Shown here piece after piece: positions 25,823-32,698 of a DNA stretch of 35,179 nt. The position numbers and the translations under genes are program-made. The stretch is from Muribaculaceae bacterium (GTDB taxonomy: Bacteria > Bacteroidota > Bacteroidia > Bacteroidales > Muribaculaceae): NCBI GenBank assembly GCA_016292745.1, contig JAEDFO010000021.1, positions 1 to 35,179 on the forward strand, read 5' to 3'. How positions within the stretch are numbered: position 1 is the stretch's first letter; the number at the start of each line of letters is the position of its first letter. Under the pieces are notes generated by a model. It saw only the letters and a program-made list of their open reading frames with translations, made no database searches and was not told the origin of the DNA.

Positions 25823-27208
25823 ATGTCGCTCATCAAATCGATTTCCGGAATACGAGGCACCATAGGCGGTGCTTCCGGCAATGGGCTTTCGCCCCTTGAT
25901 ATCGTAAAGTTTGTGTCGGCCTATGCAGAATTTATCCGCACAGCCACGACTAAGACGTCGAATGTAATAGTAGTAGGCCGCGATGCGCGCCTGTCGGGTG
26001 GCATGGTGGAACGTCTGGTGGTGGGCACGCTGATGGGGATGGGCTTCGATGTTGTCAACATCGGGCTTGCATCGACACCGACCACTGAGATAGCTGTAGT
26101 TGATGAAAACGCCTGTGGCGGCATCATACTGACAGCGTCGCACAATCCACGTCAATGGAATGCACTGAAGCTGCTTAACGACCGTGGTGAGTTCCTGGAT
26201 GCCGAGCAAGGGCGGAAGGTACTCGAGATAGCCGCAGCCGAGAGCTTTGCATATGCCGATGTTGATTCGCTTGGGCACGAATATGTTAACACCACCTATA
26301 ACCGGAAGCACATCGACAAGGTACTGGCTCTGAAACTTGTTGACCGCGATGCCATTGCCGCAGCCAACTTCACTGTTGCCGTTGATGCCGTTAACTCAGT
26401 GGGTGGAGTGGTAATACCACAACTACTTGAAGCACTGGGAGTTAAGAATATAATAAAACTATACTGCGAACCTACCGGCAACTTCGGGCACACCCCCGAG
26501 CCGATACCCGAGAACCTGACCGACATAGCGTCGCTGATGAAGGAAGGGAAGGCCGATGTGGGGTTTGTTGTCGACCCGGACGTAGACCGTCTGGCCATCA
26601 TCATGGAGAACGGCGAATTCTTTGTTGAGGAGTATACGCTTGTTTCGGTGGCCGACTATGTGCTGAGCCATACACCCGGCTCGACGGTGTCGAACCTGTC
26701 GTCGTCGCGAGCATTGCGAGATGTGACCAATGCGCATGGCTGCCAATACACAGCAGCAGCCGTCGGCGAGGTGAATGTAGTGACCGAGATGCGCCGCACC
26801 GGTGCCGTGATAGGCGGTGAAGGCAATGGCGGGGTAATATATCCCGAATGCCACTATGGGCGCGATGCCCTCGTTGGTGTGGCACTGTTCCTGACACTGC
26901 TGGCCAAGAGCGGCAAGAAGGTGAGCGAGCTGAAGAAGGGGTATCCGCCGTATGAGATAGCGAAGACCAAGGTAGAACTTACCCCCGACATCGATGTCGA
27001 CAAGATTCTTGCGGCAGTGAAGGAGAAATACAGCCATGAGCAGATAACCGACATCGACGGCGTTAAAATCGACTTTGCCGACAGTTGGGTGCATCTGCGC
27101 AAGAGCAACACCGAGCCAATCATCCGTATCTATGCCGAAGCCCATACGATGGAGAAGGCCGAAACGCTTGCTGCCGACATACGCAAGGTAATCAACGAAC
27201 TGGCCTAA
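25823..27208 (+). CDS. glmM: Phosphoglucosamine mutase
   Basis: The 461-residue enzyme is an alpha-D-phosphohexomutase. Its phosphoserine lies in TASHNPRQWN (S106), the Mg-binding loop is VDPDVDRLAI (D251, D253, D255), the sugar-specificity loop is GGEGNGGVIYP, and the phosphate-binding loop is RKSNTEPIIRIYAE. It should convert glucosamine-6-P to glucosamine-1-P for UDP-GlcNAc, peptidoglycan and LPS. Bacteroidales genes of this type are usually labelled glmM; a phosphomannomutase-like activity cannot be excluded by motifs alone. It is cytoplasmic and the third gene in a housekeeping run. Confidence 0.88.
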   Translation: MSLIKSISGIRGTIGGASGNGLSPLDIVKFVSAYAEFIRTATTKTSNVIVVGRDARLSGGMVERLVVGTLMGMGFDVVNIGLASTPTTEIAVVDENACGGIILTASHNPRQWNALKLLNDRGEFLDAEQGRKVLEIAAAESFAYADVDSLGHEYVNTTYNRKHIDKVLALKLVDRDAIAAANFTVAVDAVNSVGGVVIPQLLEALGVKNIIKLYCEPTGNFGHTPEPIPENLTDIASLMKEGKADVGFVVDPDVDRLAIIMENGEFFVEEYTLVSVADYVLSHTPGSTVSNLSSSRALRDVTNAHGCQYTAAAVGEVNVVTEMRRTGAVIGGEGNGGVIYPECHYGRDALVGVALFLTLLAKSGKKVSELKKGYPPYEIAKTKVELTPDIDVDKILAAVKEKYSHEQITDIDGVKIDFADSWVHLRKSNTEPIIRIYAEAHTMEKAETLAADIRKVINELA

Positions 27209-27245
27209 GGCACAGCGTCGCGGGATAATAAAAATTGTGAATAAC

Positions 27246-27280
27246 TCGGCCGTGACAGTTAATAAATTGTCGGCGGCCGA
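27246..27280. repeat. Inverted repeat downstream of glmM
   Basis: TCGGCCG (27246-27252) and CGGCCGA (27274-27280) form a perfect 7-bp outer stem, with an inner GACA/TGTC pairing. No T-run follows on either side of the stem. It could be a weak terminator of glmM or a protein-binding site just before the next promoter. Confidence 0.4.
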
Positions 27281-27282
27281 TG

Positions 27283-27313
27283 TTGTCAATACGGTTGGGA
27301 ATCACTACCTTTG
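27283..27313 (+). promoter_or_regulatory. Bacteroidetes promoter of the DUF3127 gene
   Basis: TACCTTTG at 27306-27313 is an exact -7 element. The -33 element is TTG at 27283-27285, 20 bases upstream. The leader to the ATG at 27383 would be about 60 bases. Confidence 0.68.
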
Positions 27314-27382
27314 CAAAGAGCGGGGTGGGATGAATGCCTCACGAACGACAAAAGACGAAAACATAAAAATTAGATACATCTA

Positions 27383-27799
27383 ATGGAAATAACAGGTAAA
27401 ATCATCGTAAAGCTGCCACTTGCATCGGGCACCTCGAAGGCCGGCAACGAATGGCACAAGCAGGAATATGTGCTCGAGACGCTCGAGAGCTTTCCCAAAA
27501 AAGTACATTTCGATTTCTTCGGCGAGAAGGCCGACCAGTATCCACTGAATATAGGCGACGTGATACGTTTGTCGTTCGACATCGAGAGCCGCGAATACAA
27601 TGGCCGCTGGTATACCAGCATCCGAGGCTGGAAAGCAGAAGCCGCAAGTGCACCGACTCCAGGCCAGACTGTAACTCCGCCTGCAGCAGCTGCAGCACCG
27701 GCTCCACAGACTGCAGGTACACCCGTACCTCCGGCAGCTAACCCGGTTGACATGGGCTTTGCCGCAACAGCTGAGGAGACCGACGACCTGCCGTTCTAA
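27383..27799 (+). CDS. DUF3127 domain protein (OB-fold-like)
   Basis: The 138-residue cytoplasmic protein has an N-terminal beta-rich domain (about 1-88): MEITGKIIVKLP, then EWHKQEYVLET, then DVIRLSFDIES and GRWYTSIRGWK. This matches DUF3127, a Bacteroidetes family I recall as resembling single-stranded-DNA-binding OB folds. A Pro/Ala-rich linker (about 92-120) leads to a short acidic-hydrophobic tail ending EETDDLPF. That tail is strikingly like the acidic C-terminal tip of SSB (DDDIPF), which recruits repair proteins. A nucleic-acid-binding role is therefore plausible but unproven. It is monocistronic, between its own promoter and terminator. Confidence 0.82.
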   Translation: MEITGKIIVKLPLASGTSKAGNEWHKQEYVLETLESFPKKVHFDFFGEKADQYPLNIGDVIRLSFDIESREYNGRWYTSIRGWKAEAASAPTPGQTVTPPAAAAAPAPQTAGTPVPPAANPVDMGFAATAEETDDLPF

Positions 27800-27822
27800 G
27801 ACATCATCGACGGCATGCCTTG

Positions 27823-27867
27823 AGGCTTTAGGGTCTTTACTCACATAGGGTCCCTAAAGCCTTTTTT
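27823..27867 (+). terminator. Rho-independent terminator after the DUF3127 gene
   Basis: AGGCTTTAGGG (27823-27833) pairs perfectly with CCCTAAAGCCT (27852-27862) over an 18-base loop, followed by TTTTT. Confidence 0.88.
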
Positions 27868-27960
27868 GCAGATAATCATCGGCAGAAGATTGAGCAAAGC
27901 CCGTAATTAAAACAGAGAGCTCCATAAGCCCTATATCATGACCATTTAACCGATAATCAC

Positions 27961-29580
27961 ATGAAACGAATCACAACGAAAACATTATCGTGCCTTGCAT
28001 TGGCCTTATTGTGCGGCTGGCTGAGCGGTTGCCGGCAAGAGGTGTCGCAACTCGAGGCATTGAACAAGCAAGCCACAAGTGAATACGAGCAGCCCATACG
28101 CCCCGGCGGAGTGGACGGGCAGCCGTTCTGGAACATCAATGCCAAGAAGTTCATCTATGCACCGGTGCTCGGCTTCGGCAGCGTGGAAGGCGCCGAGGCT
28201 TACCGTTGCGAGGTGCTGGTGGGCGATTCTGTGGCCTACAAGTGGGAGAGCGCCGACACGTGTGTGTCGCTCGCCGGAAGATGGGCGTCGCTGCCGGTTG
28301 GCAAGGTCGATGTAGCCTTCACCGCTCTTGATGGCACGGGTGAAGCCATCGGCGAGCCCCAACGGCGGACGATGTGGCGCGACTACCCGTTCAGCGCACC
28401 CTACCCCGATGCTGCACGTCCCTATCGCGAGGCAGCCATCAAGGGGGCACTGTTTGTGCACAACATTGGTGCCATACGCCATTGGCTCACTCACACCGAG
28501 CCCGACATGAGTTTTGAGAACAACACCTATGCGTGCAAGATAATAGGGGCTACAGTGCGATTGGAGTGTCTGCTGGCGCAGTTGATGCCGGCAGTGGCCG
28601 ACGATGCCCTTGCCATAGCGCGCAATGCAGCCGATTGCCTGATGCGCATCAGCCAGCCCGCCGATGCACCGCTGGCCTACTTCCCTCCCACCTACTATCT
28701 TGAGCCCGAGGCGAAGGACGGCTGGCCTCACCATGTGTATGAAATCAACCGTGGCAAGACCATGTATCTGGAGGCAGCAGCCGCAGCCGAGGCGTTTCTC
28801 GACATGTACGAGGCCTCCAAGGAGGAGAAATATAAAGAGCATGCGCTGAACATCCTCGGCACGTACCGCCGCACCCAGAATGCCGACGGCTCGTTCCCGA
28901 TAAAGGTTGACATAGCCACCGGCAAGGCCACCGATGCCGCATGCTGCACCCCAGCCCCGCTGCTGTGCCTTGTTGAGCGGGTGCGCACGAGCTATGGAGT
29001 GAGCGACTTCGACGAGATGGCCGCCAAGGCAGAGAAGTGGATGATGGACAACACCATGAAGAGCTTTAACCTCACCGGCCAGTTTGAAGACCAGCGGATG
29101 GAGGACTTGAAGCCGTATCAGAACCTCACCAACTGCACAGCGAACGACTTTGCCGACTATCTGCTGAACAAGAACGAGCTGAGCGATTCCGAGCTGGCAG
29201 CAGCCATCGAGCTGGTGCGCTTTGCCGAGGACCAGTTTGTGCATTGGGAGCTGGCTGCCGACGAGAACGGGTTCGGCCGCGAGCTGACGCCATGCGTCCA
29301 TGAGCAATACTTCTACGAGACACCTGTTGATGCCAGCTGTGCCGAGACGGCAGGCTCGTTTATGGGCATCTACCGTCGCACCAGCGATGAACTTGCGCTG
29401 GAGAAGGCAAAAGCGCTGCTGAATGCAGTGACGAGGGCGCAGAACATCACCAACGGGCAGATTCCCACCACGTGGGAGTTCAATTCAGGGCAATGGGACT
29501 ATAACCGGACGTTCTGGCCCAACTGCACGTATGCGTGCGTGGTGCGTCTGCTGGCGATGGCCGAGCTGCTGGGCGAATAA
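27961..29580 (+). CDS. Lipoprotein of unknown function, probable alpha/alpha-toroid (six-hairpin-like) domain
   Basis: The 539-residue product has a lipoprotein signal (LSGC, C24). Residues about 60-145 look like a small beta domain (EAYRCEVLVGDSVAYKWES). From about 155 to the end it is mainly helical, with repeated hairpins typical of (alpha/alpha)n barrels: LEAAAAAEAFLDMYEASKEE, ILGTYRRTQNADGSFPIKVD, SAETAGSF-like turns and EFNSGQWDYNRTFWPN. The NADGSFP turn is common in such barrels, including glycosidases and epimerases acting on uronic-acid glycans. I do not recognise a specific family or catalytic residues. It stops 9 bases before the end of the convergent HAD gene. I see no clear promoter in 27868-27960. 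Confidence 0.7.
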   Translation: MKRITTKTLSCLALALLCGWLSGCRQEVSQLEALNKQATSEYEQPIRPGGVDGQPFWNINAKKFIYAPVLGFGSVEGAEAYRCEVLVGDSVAYKWESADTCVSLAGRWASLPVGKVDVAFTALDGTGEAIGEPQRRTMWRDYPFSAPYPDAARPYREAAIKGALFVHNIGAIRHWLTHTEPDMSFENNTYACKIIGATVRLECLLAQLMPAVADDALAIARNAADCLMRISQPADAPLAYFPPTYYLEPEAKDGWPHHVYEINRGKTMYLEAAAAAEAFLDMYEASKEEKYKEHALNILGTYRRTQNADGSFPIKVDIATGKATDAACCTPAPLLCLVERVRTSYGVSDFDEMAAKAEKWMMDNTMKSFNLTGQFEDQRMEDLKPYQNLTNCTANDFADYLLNKNELSDSELAAAIELVRFAEDQFVHWELAADENGFGRELTPCVHEQYFYETPVDASCAETAGSFMGIYRRTSDELALEKAKALLNAVTRAQNITNGQIPTTWEFNSGQWDYNRTFWPNCTYACVVRLLAMAELLGE

Positions 29581-29589
29581 CGGGCGAAT

Positions 29590-30222
29590 CTAATTGCGAA
29601 GATAGTTGTCGATGGTTACGAAGCTGATGCCGGTAATCATCGACAGCGTTTTTTCAGAGGGGTCGACGAGGATGTTAATGTGTTTGGGGAGCCTGAGCAG
29701 CGGCAAATCGTCGTGATGGTCGGTAACGAGAGCTTCGAGCGAGGCGTTGTGAGCCTCGAGCCATTTGACGGCACGACCGAGTTTCACCTCGCCTCGGCAT
29801 TCGGTCATTTGAGATGCATCGGAGGGTGTTTCGGTGGCACATACTCCGTCGAAGCCCATCCGGCGGGCAAATTCGGCGGCATAGCAGCTTGGGGCGGCAG
29901 TTGCCAGCATGGTGAGCCATCCCTGGGAGTGCCAACGGCTTAACAGAGCCATTGCGCGAGGGTCGACGTGAGCCAGCAGGGTTTCGATGAAGGCATCGAG
30001 AGCTGCGGAGTCCAAGTCGGGGAGTGTGAGACGCATCAGGTGCTGCTTCATAGTGAGGTGACTCACGAAATGGAGACGGCGGAGCGCGATGTGGCAAAGC
30101 AGAGCAGCGAGACGGGCAAGGCGGCCACGCCTGAAGAGCACGCCCATCATGTGTCGGGCGTAAAGCCTCAGCGAGTTGTCGGCTAATAACGAGTTGTCGA
30201 GGTCGAAGATGGCTGCTTTCAT
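29590..30222 (-). CDS. HAD-superfamily phosphatase (subfamily IB-like)
   Basis: The 210-residue protein starts at the ATG at 30222, whose ATGA overlaps the upstream stop by 4 bases; the frame is open ten codons further but those lie inside the previous gene. Motif I is AIFDLDNSLL (D7, D9), motif II is in LATAAPS, motif III Lys is near GEVKLGRA, and motif IV is TDHHDDLPLL. A helical cap lies between motifs I and II, as in SerB-like IB phosphatases. It should remove phosphate from a small molecule. Coupling to a phosphoribosyltransferase and a GT2 gene suggests a role in a phosphoribosyl- or glycan-linked pathway; this is inference. Confidence 0.85.
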   Translation of the reverse strand: MKAAIFDLDNSLLADNSLRLYARHMMGVLFRRGRLARLAALLCHIALRRLHFVSHLTMKQHLMRLTLPDLDSAALDAFIETLLAHVDPRAMALLSRWHSQGWLTMLATAAPSCYAAEFARRMGFDGVCATETPSDASQMTECRGEVKLGRAVKWLEAHNASLEALVTDHHDDLPLLRLPKHINILVDPSEKTLSMITGISFVTIDNYLRN

Positions 30223-30812
30223 TTGTGCGAAGGTTTTAAGTCGGCCGACCAAGGGAATCGCACCAGCACGTGGTGAGGTAGCAGGCAGTAGTTGGCAGTG
30301 ATTAGCGGATGCTTCATTGTGGAGGCAATGACGGCAATTCGGATGTCGGCATCGGGGTTTATGGTCTTCAGAGCGGCGACGATACGTGCTGCAGTGAGGC
30401 CAGTGTCGATGGCGTCGTCGACAACGAGGATTCTGTGGCTTTTCGATGCAGCATCAGCCACGTCGTCGGGCAATGAAATGGAATCGGCGGGCATTGTTTT
30501 TGGGGCAGTTAGCTCTCGCCAAGCAGCTTCGGCCATTCTGAGCCAGTCAAGGAGCATTGTGGGGAGCACACGTATGGTCCATGCCACGATTGGGGTTTGC
30601 TTGCGAGGGGTTGATTGACGCTGCAATCGCAGTTGGGTGTATGAGCAATGCAGTCCGGCTTGTTCGAATCGTTCCATCAGAGCCTTAGCCACGACAGCAC
30701 CACCGCTGAGCACCCCCACGGCGAGGTCGGGGGAGAAGTCGGCCATCACCATATCGGACAGTCGATGTACCGCGATGTCGAAGTCGTTGTCTATGAGAGT
30801 GATAACCTTCAT
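30219..30812 (-). CDS. Phosphoribosyltransferase-fold protein
   Basis: The 197-residue cytoplasmic protein carries the type I PRTase PRPP loop ILVVDDAIDTGLTAA (about 128-142), with the two acidic residues before the phosphate-binding turn, and an early loop GVLSGGAVVAKAL. An Arg/Gln-rich region (LRLQRQSTPRKQ, about 61-72) fills the flexible-loop area. It overlaps the GT2 gene upstream and the HAD gene downstream by 4 bases each, which points to translational coupling. It is longer and different at the hood from standard hypoxanthine, adenine or uracil PRTases, so I do not assign it to salvage. Substrate is unknown. Confidence 0.82.
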   Translation of the reverse strand: MKVITLIDNDFDIAVHRLSDMVMADFSPDLAVGVLSGGAVVAKALMERFEQAGLHCSYTQLRLQRQSTPRKQTPIVAWTIRVLPTMLLDWLRMAEAAWRELTAPKTMPADSISLPDDVADAASKSHRILVVDDAIDTGLTAARIVAALKTINPDADIRIAVIASTMKHPLITANYCLLPHHVLVRFPWSADLKPSHK

Positions 30813-31792
30813 TTCTGTCGGTGGATTTTCAATATTCGGTTAATGTGGATTATGCATTTCATTGCCGGCAGACCGAGATAGGATAGTATTATGGCCACCT
30901 TGTTGCGCATTCTTACGTTGTGGTCGCGCAGACAAGCGGCACGGTTTGCCTTGATGAAATTCCAGCAACGGCTGGCTATTTCGGGGCTTTGGCATTTGCT
31001 GAGGGTGTCGAGCATCAGTATGTTGAAGTGAGCGCTGATGCAACGGCTTTTGAGAGCCGGGATGAAACGCGGTTTGATGCATTGCGACAAGTGGTCGAGG
31101 GTGTCGAGCACGTCGCAACGATGCCTGTTGTAGGTGTTCATGAAGCTGCCTTTGCGCAGGCGGTAGCAGTACCAGCGTGCAGCGGTGAAGGCCACCGATG
31201 AGCAGTTGCCGAGGAGGTCGTAGAACACGGCGAGGTCCTCGTAGATGCGCCCGTCGGGGAATGAGATGTTTCGGTAGAGCTTTCGGTGGGCGAGAGTCGA
31301 CCATAGCGTTGTTGTGATGTGGTGCTGGTAGAGCATGTCGTTGATGGCCTCGTCGCTTCCGAGGAGCGTAGCGGAGGCATTTGGCGGAGAGCATTTGTCG
31401 ATGGCCGAGTTGTCGTGCTCGTCGACGCGGAGCCAAAGCGAAGCCACGAGGTCGGCACCGGTAGAGCAGATGATTGAGTAAAGGCTTTCGATGAAGTGCG
31501 GAGCCACATAGTCGTCGGAGTCGACCCAAGCGATGAATTGGCCGCTGGCGGCACTGAGGCCCACGTTTCGGGCGCTTGCCACGCCGCCGTTAGGCTTGTG
31601 GATAACCGAGATGCGGTTGTCGGCGGCTGCCCATCGGTCGCAAATCGAGGGAGAGTCGTCGGTAGAGCCGTCGTCGACGATAATCACCTCTAATTCGGCA
31701 TAGGTCTGCCCGGCGACACTTCTGATGCAATGCTCGAGGGTGTCGGCAGTGTTGTAGCAGGGTATGATAACCGAAATGAGAGGCTGTTGCAT
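30809..31792 (-). CDS. GT2 family glycosyltransferase
   Basis: The 327-residue protein has the GT-A fold of family 2: LISVIIPCYNTADTLEHCI at the N-terminus, EVIIVDDGSTDDS (nucleotide-binding Asp pair), NGGVASARNVGL and the WVDSDDYV motif holding the DXD metal site. The C-terminal third is helical and basic, without a clear membrane span, so it probably works at the cytoplasmic face. Such enzymes add sugars in capsule, O-antigen or glycoprotein glycan synthesis. Its stop overlaps the PRTase start (ATGA, 30809-30812), and it lies 15 bases after the alpha/beta-hydrolase gene. Donor and acceptor are not predictable. Confidence 0.9.
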   Translation of the reverse strand: MQQPLISVIIPCYNTADTLEHCIRSVAGQTYAELEVIIVDDGSTDDSPSICDRWAAADNRISVIHKPNGGVASARNVGLSAASGQFIAWVDSDDYVAPHFIESLYSIICSTGADLVASLWLRVDEHDNSAIDKCSPPNASATLLGSDEAINDMLYQHHITTTLWSTLAHRKLYRNISFPDGRIYEDLAVFYDLLGNCSSVAFTAARWYCYRLRKGSFMNTYNRHRCDVLDTLDHLSQCIKPRFIPALKSRCISAHFNILMLDTLSKCQSPEIASRCWNFIKANRAACLRDHNVRMRNKVAIILSYLGLPAMKCIIHINRILKIHRQK

Positions 31793-31807
31793 ATTGCGAG
31801 GTGGGGG

Positions 31808-32644
31808 TTATTTCTTGGTGGTACGACGTTTTTTCTTTGCCACGACGCCGCGGTGCTTGCGCAGCTTAGAGCTGTCGAGGTCTTTGTAGGCCGATTTCAT
31901 CTTTGCCGGTGAGATTTCGATGTCGCGGTTCACCTGGCGAGGGGAGTCGGCGGTTGAATGGCTTAGGAGCCATTGGTAAAGCTCGGTCATGTAGAGCACA
32001 CGAGCCGGCTGTCCGTGGTCGATGCCGGGCCATTCGTCGTAACGGAGGAGCGGGGTCGATGCGTCGGCCTGGCGCATGCTTTCCACCACTTTGCGCGACT
32101 CTTTCACCGATACAGCGCGGTCGGCGAGGCCGTGGATAATCCACATAGGCACTTGGTTAAGCTGCTTGAACGACGAAGCCGTGCCTCCGCCGCAAATGGC
32201 CATGGCAGCCGCCACCTTGTCGGGGTATTCGGCCACGAAGTCGATGGTTCCATATCCGCCGAGGCTCATTCCCACCACAGAGATTCGTGTGGTGTCGACG
32301 TTGAAGTGATTAATTACCCACTGGAGGGTGTTCATCACGCGTTTAGGCTTCCAGCTGCCGCCGGGGTTCTGCGGTGCGAGCAGAAAAGCGTCGACTTTTC
32401 GTCCGGCTTCGAGAGCCGAGAGGCAGCCGTAGTTGCGCACACGGTCGAGGTTGGTTCCGCAGAGGCTGCTGCCGTGGAGGAAAATGATGAGCGGGCGTGC
32501 ACGTGCTGCCGAGTCGTCGGGCTGGTGAATCCAGAAGTTGTAGCCGTCGGGCACCACGTCTTTATGAGCGGTGACACGGGCGTTGGCATCGGCACAGCAT
32601 CCGGCCATCACAGCCACGAGCAGTATGCGCAGCAATATAGTCAT
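31808..32644 (-). CDS. Secreted alpha/beta-hydrolase (carbohydrate-esterase-like)
   Basis: The 278-residue product has an N-terminal export signal; a Cys pair at 16-17 (MAGCC) could be a lipobox, or cleavage may occur after ADANA. The fold is a serine alpha/beta-hydrolase: IIFLHGSSLCG oxyanion region, nucleophile elbow GMSLGGYG (S127), Asp in GLADRAV (D175) and His in GIDHGQ (H210). This matches dienelactone-hydrolase or feruloyl/acetyl-esterase-like proteins common near CAZymes. The C-terminus is a long, very basic tail (VAKKKRRTTKK), unusual for an exported esterase. It is followed closely by the GT2 gene and lies 54 bases after the GH20 gene. Natural ester substrate unknown. Confidence 0.83.
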   Translation of the reverse strand: MTILLRILLVAVMAGCCADANARVTAHKDVVPDGYNFWIHQPDDSAARARPLIIFLHGSSLCGTNLDRVRNYGCLSALEAGRKVDAFLLAPQNPGGSWKPKRVMNTLQWVINHFNVDTTRISVVGMSLGGYGTIDFVAEYPDKVAAAMAICGGGTASSFKQLNQVPMWIIHGLADRAVSVKESRKVVESMRQADASTPLLRYDEWPGIDHGQPARVLYMTELYQWLLSHSTADSPRQVNRDIEISPAKMKSAYKDLDSSKLRKHRGVVAKKKRRTTKK

Positions 32645-32659
32645 TTATATAAAGGATGT

Positions 32660-32681
32660 GGAGGCAGCCGTAGCCGCCTCC
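32660..32681 (-). repeat. Intercistronic hairpin between GH20 and esterase genes
   Basis: GGAGGC at 32660-32665 and GCCTCC at 32676-32681 form a 6-bp stem that can be extended inside the loop. No strong T-run follows on the minus strand, so it may be a weak terminator or an RNA-stabilising hairpin within a shared transcript. Confidence 0.4.
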
Positions 32682-32698
32682 GGGTTACGCGTGATTAA

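Noticed and set aside
28006..29307. 433-codon open frame on the minus strand
   Set aside because: It opposes a lipoprotein gene with a proper signal peptide and a start at 27961; no domain is visible in the antisense frame.
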